DNA of 22,173 bases from JBKECY01 sp047975025. Lineage in GTDB: Bacteria; Bacillota; Clostridia; Lachnospirales; Lachnospiraceae. Of this stretch, positions 1-5,691 are shown piece after piece. The DNA lies in the NCBI GenBank assembly GCA_047975025.1, contig JBKECY010000077.1, positions 1 to 22,173 on the forward strand, given 5' to 3'. Within the stretch, counting starts at the first letter, position 1. Each line of letters opens with the position of its first letter. The notes below the pieces were generated by a model that did not search any database, was not told where the DNA came from, and worked only from the letters and a program-made list of their open reading frames with translations. Made by a program: the position numbers and the translations under genes.

Positions 1-40
1 TGACGATGATTTGCTCCGTTGTGTACCTTGCTTTTCCCAT
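1..40 (-). CDS. IS3-family transposase OrfA, first 13 codons
   Basis: An ATG at 40-38 on the minus strand is preceded by AAAAAGGAG about ten bases upstream. It encodes MGKARYTTEQIIV before the window ends. This resembles the start of IS3-family OrfA proteins, small helix-turn-helix DNA-binding subunits that typically begin with (R/K)(Y/F)(T/S)xEQII followed by KLREAE. In this family the active transposase is usually an OrfAB fusion made by programmed frameshifting; that part is not visible here. Confidence 0.7.
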   Translation of the reverse strand, partial: MGKARYTTEQIIV

Positions 41-118
41 TTTTGTACTGCTCCTTTTTGTTAGTTTATCATATCAAAACTAACTCTTCCACTGGTACAA
101 AGATCGGGGGGCACTCCA
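1..118 (-). mobile_element. IS3-family insertion sequence, orfA-proximal end (partial)
   Basis: Reading leftwards from 118, the minus strand starts TGGAGTGCCCCCCGATC and continues with TTTGTACCAGT. This matches the end seen at 22056 (TGACCTGCCCCCGAT, then TTTTGTACCAGT). The terminal TG is usual for IS3-family inverted repeats. About 77 bases further in, a ribosome site and an orfA-like start codon follow. The rest of the element lies outside the window, so its length, other end and target duplication cannot be seen. The exact boundary at 118 is inferred from comparing the two ends. Confidence 0.75.
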
Positions 119-140
119 TCAGGTAGAAAGCCAATTGATA

Positions 141-455
141 CTATAACTCATTATAATACGATACAATAAGGTATTCACCACTGATCAGACGATCATCACG
201 CAGGCTGTTCATCTGCTTTAATTCACTAATATATGAAGTAACTGACTGGTGATGTTCATCCCGATAGGTATTTGCAATATCCCATAAAGTATCACCTGAT
301 TCAATTAAAATACTCTTATAATATTTATTCCGTCCTTCTGCGCTTCCAACTGAGCTGCCACGAACCAGCTGTGTACTTTGAAGCAGAACAACTGCACAAC
401 TTACGGCAATCAATATAAACGTAGCCAGAATCACGATTCCTTTTTTTCTTGTCAT
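141..455 (-). CDS. yneA: YneA-like SOS cell-division suppressor, LysM protein
   Basis: The 104-residue product has a short basic N-terminus, one membrane segment at about residues 7-27, and a LysM-type peptidoglycan-binding domain at about 47-100, with the core SGDTLWDIANTY and a later SGEYLIV. This is the architecture of Bacillus YneA, which is made during the SOS response and delays septation until DNA is repaired. It is divergent from lexA, as in Bacillus, and its promoter carries LexA boxes. The ATG at 455 has GGAGG a few bases upstream. The stop lies only 22 bases from the IS end at 118, so any native terminator may have been displaced. Sequence similarity among YneA proteins is low, so the name rests on context plus architecture. 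Confidence 0.8.
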   Translation of the reverse strand: MTRKKGIVILATFILIAVSCAVVLLQSTQLVRGSSVGSAEGRNKYYKSILIESGDTLWDIANTYRDEHHQSVTSYISELKQMNSLRDDRLISGEYLIVSYYNEL

Positions 456-480
456 AACTCTATTCCTCCATCAACTAACG

Positions 481-494
481 CAAACGTATGTTCT
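481..494. promoter_or_regulatory. LexA box 1 (yneA side)
   Basis: On the minus strand this reads AGAACATACGTTTG, close to the Gram-positive LexA consensus CGAACRNRYGTTYG. It lies at or just downstream of the expected yneA transcription start. It is the reverse complement of box 2. Confidence 0.8.
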
Positions 495-500
495 GAAATA

Positions 501-529
501 AGAATACCATTAGAACATACGTTTGTCAA
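501..529 (-). promoter_or_regulatory. yneA promoter
   Basis: On the minus strand, TTGACA (529-524) and TATTCT (506-501) are separated by exactly 17 bases. This near-consensus sigma-A promoter has LexA box 2 lying across its -35 edge and spacer, so bound LexA should block polymerase. Confidence 0.8.
512..525. promoter_or_regulatory. LexA box 2 (between lexA and yneA)
   Basis: AGAACATACGTTTG on the plus strand fits the LexA consensus and lies within the yneA promoter. It is identical, in inverted orientation, to box 1. Confidence 0.85.
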
Positions 530-547
530 TAGCAAAACGCTTTTTTT

Positions 548-561
548 CGAATATATGTTTG
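548..561. promoter_or_regulatory. LexA box 3 (lexA promoter)
   Basis: CGAATATATGTTTG on the plus strand fits the LexA consensus with one change in the left half. It overlaps the start of the lexA -35 element, as expected for autorepression. Confidence 0.8.
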
Positions 562-587
562 CTTTTTACGTTTGTCTATGGTATCAT
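559..587 (+). promoter_or_regulatory. lexA promoter
   Basis: TTGCTT (559-564) and TATCAT (582-587) are separated by 17 bases. LexA box 3 overlaps the -35. A ribosome site GGAGGT at 598-603 follows closely, implying a very short 5' leader. Confidence 0.7.
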
Positions 588-608
588 ATTAAAAAATGGA
601 GGTGCCAT

Positions 609-1229
609 ATGGGTAAAGGTAAAATCAGTGATAAACAGCTTGAGATTCTGGAATATATAAAAAAAGAGATATTAAACCGCGGCTTTCCGCCGGCTGTACG
701 TGAAATATGTGAGGCCGTACACTTGAAATCCACTTCATCTGTACACTCCCATCTTGAAACTCTTGAAAAGAATGGTTATATCAGAAGAGATCCGACCAAG
801 CCCAGGGCCATAGAAATTGTTGACGATACCTTTAATCTGACGCGCAGGGAAATTGTCAATATCCCTCTTGTAGGAACTGTTGCAGCAGGCACGCCTATTA
901 TTGCAGATGAAAATGTTGAGAACTACTATCCTTTCCCCGCTGAATTTATTCCGAATGTCCAGACCTTTATGCTAAAGGTCAAGGGAGACAGCATGATCAA
1001 TGCCGGTATTCTTGACGGTGATCAGATTATCGTCAAACAACAGACAACTGCCAAAAATGGGGATAAAGTTGTAGCACTGCTGGATGACAGCGCTACTGTC
1101 AAGACATATTATAAAGAAGATGGTCATTATCGCCTCCAGCCTGAGAATGATACCATGGAACCGATTCTTCTCCAGGAAAACGAATTACAGATTCTGGGGA
1201 TTATGATTGGTCTTGTACGTTTATATTAA
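609..1229 (+). CDS. lexA: LexA, SOS repressor and self-cleaving peptidase
   Basis: The 206-residue protein represses SOS genes and inactivates itself when stimulated by RecA filaments. The N-terminal winged helix-turn-helix (about 1-70) starts KISDKQLEILEYI and includes GFPPAVREIC. The self-cleavage site is Ala93-Gly94 in VAAGTP. The catalytic Ser128 lies in KGDSM and the catalytic Lys165 in ATVKTYY. The length matches Bacillus LexA (205). The reading frame stays open upstream to 378, but the ATG at 609 is chosen because it follows GGAGGT and begins the conserved domain; the upstream stretch contains the promoter and operators. LexA boxes in the divergent region imply autorepression and co-control of the yneA-like gene. 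Confidence 0.97.
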   Translation: MGKGKISDKQLEILEYIKKEILNRGFPPAVREICEAVHLKSTSSVHSHLETLEKNGYIRRDPTKPRAIEIVDDTFNLTRREIVNIPLVGTVAAGTPIIADENVENYYPFPAEFIPNVQTFMLKVKGDSMINAGILDGDQIIVKQQTTAKNGDKVVALLDDSATVKTYYKEDGHYRLQPENDTMEPILLQENELQILGIMIGLVRLY

Positions 1230-1247
1230 ATAAGGTTTTATGAACCT

Positions 1248-1286
1248 AAAGAAATGCCCTGTCACTATTGAACAGAGCATTTCTTT
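1248..1286. terminator. Shared terminator between convergent lexA and rsfS
   Basis: AAAGAAATGC (1248-1257) pairs perfectly with GCATTTCTTT (1277-1286), extended by CTGT/ACAG. It lies 18 bases after the lexA stop and 63 bases after the rsfS stop on the other strand. The A/T-rich stem base supplies a T-rich tail in both directions. The T-run is not long, so efficiency is uncertain. Confidence 0.65.
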
Positions 1287-1349
1287 AAATTTATCTTACT
1301 TTTTATTATTAGATGACATAATATTGTTATGGTAAACTTATTGTGCCGA

Positions 1350-1691
1350 CTACAACGTAACCGAAGTCGCATCACTCCATATTTTATCAAGATTATAAAA
1401 TTCGCGATTCTCTTCATCGAAAATATGTATGATAACAGTACCATAATCCATCAGAATCCAGCTGTTTGACTGGCGTCCCTCAATATACTTAGGCTCGATC
1501 TGCTGTTTGCCAAGTTCCGCATCAATTTCATCTACTATCGCCTGCAGCTGATTCCGGTTGCTTCCGCTTGCAATAACAAAGTAATCTGCCATAACTGTGA
1601 TTTTCTCCACATGAAGCATCTTAATTTCTGTTGCTTTCTTGTCTTCAAGTGCTTTTTTGACAGTTTCTAATATGATTTGTGTTTTATCCAT
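1350..1691 (-). CDS. rsfS: RsfS ribosomal silencing factor (Iojap/YbeB family)
   Basis: The 113-residue protein matches the RsfS/Iojap family, which binds ribosomal protein L14 on the 50S subunit and blocks subunit joining when nutrients are scarce. Family marks are visible: ADYFVIASGSN (about 35-45), the WILMDYGTVIIHIFDE core (about 78-93) and the usual one-domain length. The start ATG lies three bases after the yqeK stop, and its ribosome site GGAG sits inside the end of yqeK, so the two are translationally linked. It is the last gene of the rplU operon. Confidence 0.93.
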   Translation of the reverse strand: MDKTQIILETVKKALEDKKATEIKMLHVEKITVMADYFVIASGSNRNQLQAIVDEIDAELGKQQIEPKYIEGRQSNSWILMDYGTVIIHIFDEENREFYNLDKIWSDATSVTL

Positions 1692-1694
1692 CTA

Positions 1695-2294
1695 TTACTC
1701 TCCACTAGACTGTGCTGTTTCAACAGCGGCTTCATAAAAACGAAAGGCTTCCTGAGTCACCTCATCAATCGTGATGGGGCGGCGCTCCAGATGATGTATG
1801 GTCGCACGCAGAACTTCATACATGCACCGGTCAATATCATGAAAAGCCAGGTATCTTATTTCCTTTAGGTTAGGGATGTTTTTGCGCGTAGGTTCAATAT
1901 AATCTGCAATATACACGATTTTTTCAAGCAGGCTCATCTCTGGACGTCCTGTCGTATGATACAATATTGCATTCAATATGTCCTGGTCATCAACTCTGTA
2001 TTTCTTATGCGCTATATGTGCCCCTAGTTTTGCATGCAGCAATGTCGGGGAGGCAAACTCTGCGGCACTGATTTCTATCTTATTGCGCTTGCATAAAGTA
2101 ATCTTCTTTGTATCAGGGATGGACTTTGCACAGTCATGCAAAAGCCCGGCCAGCAAGGCTGCATCAATGTCTACGTTATAGGCCATAGCCATGCAGGCTG
2201 CTGTATCCATTACCCCGATGCTGTGCAAATAACGCTCCGTAGAAAGTTCTTTACTTAATGCCTTTTCTATAGAATATATTTCTTTTTGATTCAA
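1695..2294 (-). CDS. yqeK: YqeK, HD-domain Ap4A hydrolase (symmetrical)
   Basis: The 199-residue HD-superfamily protein is of the YqeK type, members of which hydrolyse diadenosine tetraphosphate to two ADP. Putative metal ligands are His24 (LHSIG), His53-Asp54 (LLHDCAK), His87 (HAKLGA), His113 (YHTTGRP) and Asp131 (IADYIEPTR). The start appears to be TTG at 2294, giving MNQKE, with AAAGGA about 11 bases upstream; no ATG gives a plausible full-length protein. It starts 16 bases after nadD stops and is followed three bases later by rsfS. Order nadD-yqeK-rsfS is conserved in many Firmicutes. Confidence 0.92.
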   Translation of the reverse strand: MNQKEIYSIEKALSKELSTERYLHSIGVMDTAACMAMAYNVDIDAALLAGLLHDCAKSIPDTKKITLCKRNKIEISAAEFASPTLLHAKLGAHIAHKKYRVDDQDILNAILYHTTGRPEMSLLEKIVYIADYIEPTRKNIPNLKEIRYLAFHDIDRCMYEVLRATIHHLERRPITIDEVTQEAFRFYEAAVETAQSSGE

Positions 2295-2310
2295 GATGTT
2301 CCAAATCCTT

Positions 2311-2937
2311 TCATTTAAAATCTAACTGTTTGTAGATATTGTGGTCTTTGATATAAGTATACACTGAATCCGGCGTAAAGTAACGCAAACTTTTGCTTTC
2401 AACGACCCATTCCCTTAATTTTTCTGATGATATTTCAATGTTAGGTGAATCAATCAGCGTAATGTCCGCCTGAAACTTCTCTCGCAGATGCTGTACTGTT
2501 GCCTGCAATTTTTCGGCCTGAATATAATCACGAACTGCAACGGCTAACTTAACTGCCCGACAGATTCTCTCAGGTTCACGCCAATTTTCAAAATCAAGCA
2601 GGGAATCTGCACCCATAATAAAATAGAACTCAGTATCCGGATGTATTGATTTCAGCATTTCAACTGTAAGATATGTGAAGCTGTATCCATGAATCTGCAT
2701 CTCTTCCAGGCAAAGTTCAAAATGATGATTCTCCTGTATCGCCAGCGATACCATTTCAATTCGCTGCGAATCTGTTGCTCTCCCACTGCGTTTGCGTTTA
2801 TGCGGCGGATTGCCGGAAGGAATGAACAGTACTTTATCCAGATGCAGCTGCTCATAGGCTTTTTCAGATATCATCAAATGTCCCACATGGATTGGATCAA
2901 ATGTACCTCCCATGATGCCAACATGCTTTTGTACCAT
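2311..2937 (-). CDS. nadD: NadD, nicotinate-nucleotide adenylyltransferase
   Basis: This 208-residue cytoplasmic enzyme transfers AMP from ATP to nicotinate mononucleotide, the penultimate step of NAD synthesis. The N-terminal GGTFDPIHVGHL contains the nucleotidyltransferase (T/H)xGH motif with His17 and His20. The C-terminal ISSEKLREWV (169-178) is the ISSTxIR motif with Glu in place of the usual Thr. The start ATG at 2937 has GAGGT upstream. It follows yhbY by 11 bases and precedes yqeK, in the ribosome-biogenesis operon. Confidence 0.95.
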   Translation of the reverse strand: MVQKHVGIMGGTFDPIHVGHLMISEKAYEQLHLDKVLFIPSGNPPHKRKRSGRATDSQRIEMVSLAIQENHHFELCLEEMQIHGYSFTYLTVEMLKSIHPDTEFYFIMGADSLLDFENWREPERICRAVKLAVAVRDYIQAEKLQATVQHLREKFQADITLIDSPNIEISSEKLREWVVESKSLRYFTPDSVYTYIKDHNIYKQLDFK

Positions 2938-2948
2938 AGAATTTACCT

Positions 2949-3242
2949 CTACTTAGGAAGAATGATCTTCTTTCTCTCTTTTTTTCCTTCTTTATATAAG
3001 ACTATTTTACGTCCAATTACCTGCACGACTTGTGCGGAGGTTCTCTCTGCAAGCATATTCGCCATTTCCGGAATATCCTCCATGCAGTTGGGCAGTACAC
3101 TGATCTTAATCAATTCATGCGCACCAAATGCCTCTGCAACAGCGCCTACAAATTCTGGAGACACATTGCTTTTTCCCAGCTGAAACAGCGGATCAAGTTT
3201 CATTGCAAGTCCCTTTAAATAGGCTCTTTGTTTACTTGTCAT
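2949..3242 (-). CDS. yhbY: YhbY-family RNA-binding protein (CRM domain)
   Basis: A 97-residue single CRM-domain protein; the family associates with pre-50S ribosomes. Typical features are the start MTSKQRAYLKGLA, the LFQLGKSNVSPEF segment (about 18-31), the LIKISVLPN strand and the C-terminal VVQVIGRKIVLYK strand that carries the conserved GRK. The frame stays open 24 codons upstream, but that stretch lies inside obgE; the ATG at 3242 has GGAG immediately before it and begins the conserved domain. It follows the obgE stop by ten bases. The tail after about residue 88 is highly basic (KEGKKERKK). Confidence 0.93.
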   Translation of the reverse strand: MTSKQRAYLKGLAMKLDPLFQLGKSNVSPEFVGAVAEAFGAHELIKISVLPNCMEDIPEMANMLAERTSAQVVQVIGRKIVLYKEGKKERKKIILPK

Positions 3243-3252
3243 TCGATTCTCC

Positions 3253-4551
3253 TTACTTATAATAGTCAAAATCAAATCCGTACATACGCACTGTATCACC
3301 TTCTTGAATTCCAAGTGCTTCCAATTCGTCTAAAATACCGGTTTCTTTTAGGAAGCGCTGAAAGAAGGCAAATCCCTTCTCAGACTCCAAATTAGTATAA
3401 CCAAGCATTTTTTCAATTCTCGGACCTTCAATGACATAGATTTCCTCATCCTCCGCCTTATATACACTATGCGGAAGCTGCTGCAAAAGCAGCTCTTCTT
3501 CAGGGAAGAACTCCGGCTCGAACTGTACCGGCTTCTTAGGCAGAGTACTAAGAATTTCTTTGACACAGGAAAGCAGTTCCCTTATTCCCTTACCACTGAC
3601 AGCTGAAATTGGGAACACCTTGATTCCCTTAGGTTCGAACTCTTTTTTTAATAAAGCAATCGGAGATTCACTCTCATCGGTAATATCATAAATTGCATCA
3701 ATTTTATTAGCAGCTATGACCTGCGGATGTGCCGCAAGCTCGCTGTTATAAGCGGCAATCTCCTTATTAATCAGGTATATATCCTCTATGGGATCACGCC
3801 CTTCTGTTGAGGCTGCGTCTACCATATGAATCATAACCCTGGTACGTTCAATATGACGCAGGAAATCATGCCCTAATCCAACACCTTCAGAAGCCCCTTC
3901 GATCAGTCCGGGGATATCGGCAATTACAAAGTCATTGATCCCCTCAAAATCCACAACTCCTAAATTGGGATTTAAGGTGGTGAAATGGTAATTTGCAATC
4001 TTAGGCCTGGCATTACTTACTCTGGAAAGTAATGTGGATTTACCTACATTGGGAAAACCTACAAGACCAACATCAGCAATTACTTTAAGTTCCAAACGAA
4101 CCTCAAGTTCTTTTGAAGGCTGACCTGGCTGCGCATATTTGGGAGCCTGCATGGTCGGTGTGGCATAATTCATATTGCCTTTGCCGCCTCTGCCACCTTT
4201 TAGAATGATTTGTCTTCTGTTTGAGCCAGACATATCAGCTATTACCTTCGCGGTATCCGCATCTAGAATAACCGTTCCCTCCGGAACCTTCAACACGATA
4301 TCGGAGCCGTTTCCTCCATGGCATCGTTTCTTACTGCCGGGTTCACCATCCTGTGCATGAAATTTTCTTTTATGTCTGAAATCGACAAGCGTATTCAGCC
4401 CCTCATCAACCTCAAATACCACATCTCCACCCCGGCCGCCATCGCCGCCATCCGGACCGCCGTCGGGCACATATAATTCACGCCGAAAACTGACGTGACC
4501 GTCACCGCCCTTTCCAGAACGAATGATTATTTTTGCTCTGTCTGCAAACAT
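3253..4551 (-). CDS. obgE: Obg/CgtA GTPase, 50S assembly factor
   Basis: The 432-residue protein has all three Obg parts. The glycine-rich N-terminal Obg domain (1-159) has runs such as GGPDGGDGGRGGD and GGRGGKGN. The GTPase domain (160-335) shows the P-loop GFPNVGKST (165-173), DIPG (212-215), NKID (282-285) and SAVSG (316-320). A C-terminal OCT domain (about 355-432) is typical of Gram-positive members. The ATG at 4551 follows GAGGAG. Obg couples GTP and ppGpp levels to late 50S assembly and links to stress control in Bacillus. It is preceded by a hairpin that separates it from rpmA. Confidence 0.97.
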   Translation of the reverse strand: MFADRAKIIIRSGKGGDGHVSFRRELYVPDGGPDGGDGGRGGDVVFEVDEGLNTLVDFRHKRKFHAQDGEPGSKKRCHGGNGSDIVLKVPEGTVILDADTAKVIADMSGSNRRQIILKGGRGGKGNMNYATPTMQAPKYAQPGQPSKELEVRLELKVIADVGLVGFPNVGKSTLLSRVSNARPKIANYHFTTLNPNLGVVDFEGINDFVIADIPGLIEGASEGVGLGHDFLRHIERTRVMIHMVDAASTEGRDPIEDIYLINKEIAAYNSELAAHPQVIAANKIDAIYDITDESESPIALLKKEFEPKGIKVFPISAVSGKGIRELLSCVKEILSTLPKKPVQFEPEFFPEEELLLQQLPHSVYKAEDEEIYVIEGPRIEKMLGYTNLESEKGFAFFQRFLKETGILDELEALGIQEGDTVRMYGFDFDYYK

Positions 4552-4579
4552 GTTACTCCTCTTCTAAATACATATGGAA

Positions 4580-4613
4580 AAGGCTTCAAACCATTAAGTT
4601 GATTTGAAGCCTT
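4580..4613 (-). terminator. Hairpin between rpmA and obgE (attenuator or weak terminator)
   Basis: AAGGCTTCAAA (4580-4590) is exactly complementary to TTTGAAGCCTT (4603-4613), an 11-bp stem with a 12-base loop. On the minus strand it ends in CCTTTTCC, a weak T tail. It may reduce transcription from the abundant ribosomal protein genes into obgE, or be a processing site. No strong obgE promoter is obvious after it. Confidence 0.6.
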
Positions 4614-4647
4614 CCAAAAAGAAATACGCTACACGAGCTTCTCGTCG

Positions 4648-4935
4648 TTACTCTGCTGCTACCGGAACGATTGAAACCTGCTTCTTATCTCTTCCTTTTC
4701 TAGTATATCTTACAACTCCATCTGTTAATGCAAACAATGTGTGATCTCTTCCAAGACCTACATTAATGCCTGGATGAATTCTCGTACCGCGCTGTCTGTA
4801 TAAAATATTACCCGCTTTTACAAATTGTCCATCTGCTCGTTTGGCGCCAAGTCTCTTTGACTCAGAATCTCTACCATTCTTAGTAGAACCAACACCTTTT
4901 TTATGAGCAAATAATTGAAGGTTCATTTTCAACAT
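4648..4935 (-). CDS. rpmA: 50S ribosomal protein L27, precursor with cleaved leader
   Basis: The 95-residue protein begins MLKMNLQLFAHKKG. Firmicutes L27 carries such an extension, removed after NLQLF by the Prp protease so that the new N-terminus AHKKG reaches into the peptidyl-transferase centre. The body is standard L27 (GSTKNGRDSESKRLG, AGNILYRQRGTRIHPG, VGLGRDHTLFAL). ATG 4935 has GGAGGTG at good distance; the internal ATG at 4926 also leaves the NLQLF site. It starts three bases after prp stops. Confidence 0.97.
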   Translation of the reverse strand: MLKMNLQLFAHKKGVGSTKNGRDSESKRLGAKRADGQFVKAGNILYRQRGTRIHPGINVGLGRDHTLFALTDGVVRYTRKGRDKKQVSIVPVAAE

Positions 4936-4938
4936 GAC

Positions 4939-5259
4939 CTACACCTCCTTTATTTGAATGTGAATGTGCTTTTTACCGTAATGCGTTTCTATGCTTTCCA
5001 GTCCTAAGACCAGAGAATCCATCAATAGTGTCGCTTCCGGTCCGGCTGTCCCTAAGAATCTCAGTGACAGAAAACCTTCTTCCATACTATATTCAATATC
5101 AGCCTGTGTATAAGTTTCAATTGAATTGACGGCATTTATCAGCAAAACAGAAACAGCTGCACATACAATGTCACTTCCATATTCGGAATACCCTGCATGT
5201 CCTTTGCTTTCCAGCAAACGGTAAGCACCTTTTGACTTGTCAATTGTAATTGTAATCAT
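4939..5259 (-). CDS. prp: Prp, ribosomal-processing cysteine protease
   Basis: A 106-residue homologue of YsxB/Prp, which removes the N-terminal leader of L27. The catalytic pair appears as His21 in SKGHAGY and Cys33 in SDIVCAAVS, with the family spacing. It lies between rplU and rpmA, its usual site. A GTG at 5268 is in frame, but the ATG at 5259 is preferred because AGGCGG lies eight bases upstream of it and overlaps the GTG. The matching NLQLF extension on the neighbouring L27 supports function. Confidence 0.93.
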   Translation of the reverse strand: MITITIDKSKGAYRLLESKGHAGYSEYGSDIVCAAVSVLLINAVNSIETYTQADIEYSMEEGFLSLRFLGTAGPEATLLMDSLVLGLESIETHYGKKHIHIQIKEV

Positions 5260-5271
5260 CGGAATCACCGC

Positions 5272-5577
5272 CTAAGCGTTGATTTTTTCGATCTTAACTT
5301 TTGTAAACAATTGTCTATGTCCTTGTTTCTTGTGATAGCCTGATTTACGTTTGTACTTGTAGACTATGATCTTCTTTGCTTTGCCATTTGCAAGAACAGA
5401 CGCTGTAACACTAGCACTTTCAACATCACTTCCAACTTTAATACCACTGTCATTAATGGCTAATACCTGATCAAACGTTACAGTTTCTCCGGCATCAACA
5501 CCAAGTTTTTCTACTTTAATGATATCGCCTTCGGCTACTTTGTACTGCTTTCCGCCAGTTACTATGATTGCGTACAT
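5272..5577 (-). CDS. rplU: 50S ribosomal protein L21
   Basis: The 101-residue protein starts MYAIIVTGGKQYKVAEGD, the L21 signature, and has the conserved basic end KYKRKSGYHKKQGHRQ. It binds 23S rRNA in the large subunit. The ATG at 5577 follows GGAGGTGTTCCAA; a GTG at 5586 lies inside the ribosome site and is rejected. It is the first gene of the operon rplU-prp-rpmA-obgE-yhbY-nadD-yqeK-rsfS, preceded by a leader and a consensus promoter. Confidence 0.97.
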   Translation of the reverse strand: MYAIIVTGGKQYKVAEGDIIKVEKLGVDAGETVTFDQVLAINDSGIKVGSDVESASVTASVLANGKAKKIIVYKYKRKSGYHKKQGHRQLFTKVKIEKINA

Positions 5578-5653
5578 TTGGAACACCTCCTATTATCATT
5601 ACTCGCCAGATTTGGTGGTCGAACGACACTTCTAACCTCTCTGTGCGGCATAC
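5578..5653 (-). promoter_or_regulatory. L21-type ribosomal protein leader
   Basis: The roughly 75-base untranslated region between the predicted start site and rplU contains a GTCGTTCGAC hairpin (5627-5618, minus) flanked by ACCACC/GGTTAG segments and AATCTGGCGAG before the ribosome site. This position and composition resemble the Firmicutes L21 leader, an RNA thought to mediate feedback by L21. I recognise it by resemblance and context only; a covariance-model search (Rfam L21 leader) would decide. Confidence 0.6.
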
Positions 5654-5659
5654 TAGAAA

Positions 5660-5688
5660 ATTCTATCATGTATATACTGTAAAGTCAA
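5660..5688 (-). promoter_or_regulatory. Promoter of the rplU operon
   Basis: TTGACT (5688-5683) and TAGAAT (5665-5660) on the minus strand are 17 bases apart. The -35 starts four bases after the gpmI stop codon, so no separate gpmI terminator fits before it; glycolytic transcripts may run through into rplU. Confidence 0.8.
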
Positions 5689-5691
5689 CAA

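Noticed and set aside
378..608. Longer LexA starting at 378
   Set aside because: The extra 77 codons cover the yneA start, both promoters and three LexA boxes, and the encoded residues resemble no LexA.
2689..3183. 164-codon plus-strand open frame across nadD and yhbY
   Set aside because: It is antisense to two conserved genes and has no ribosome site or known motif.
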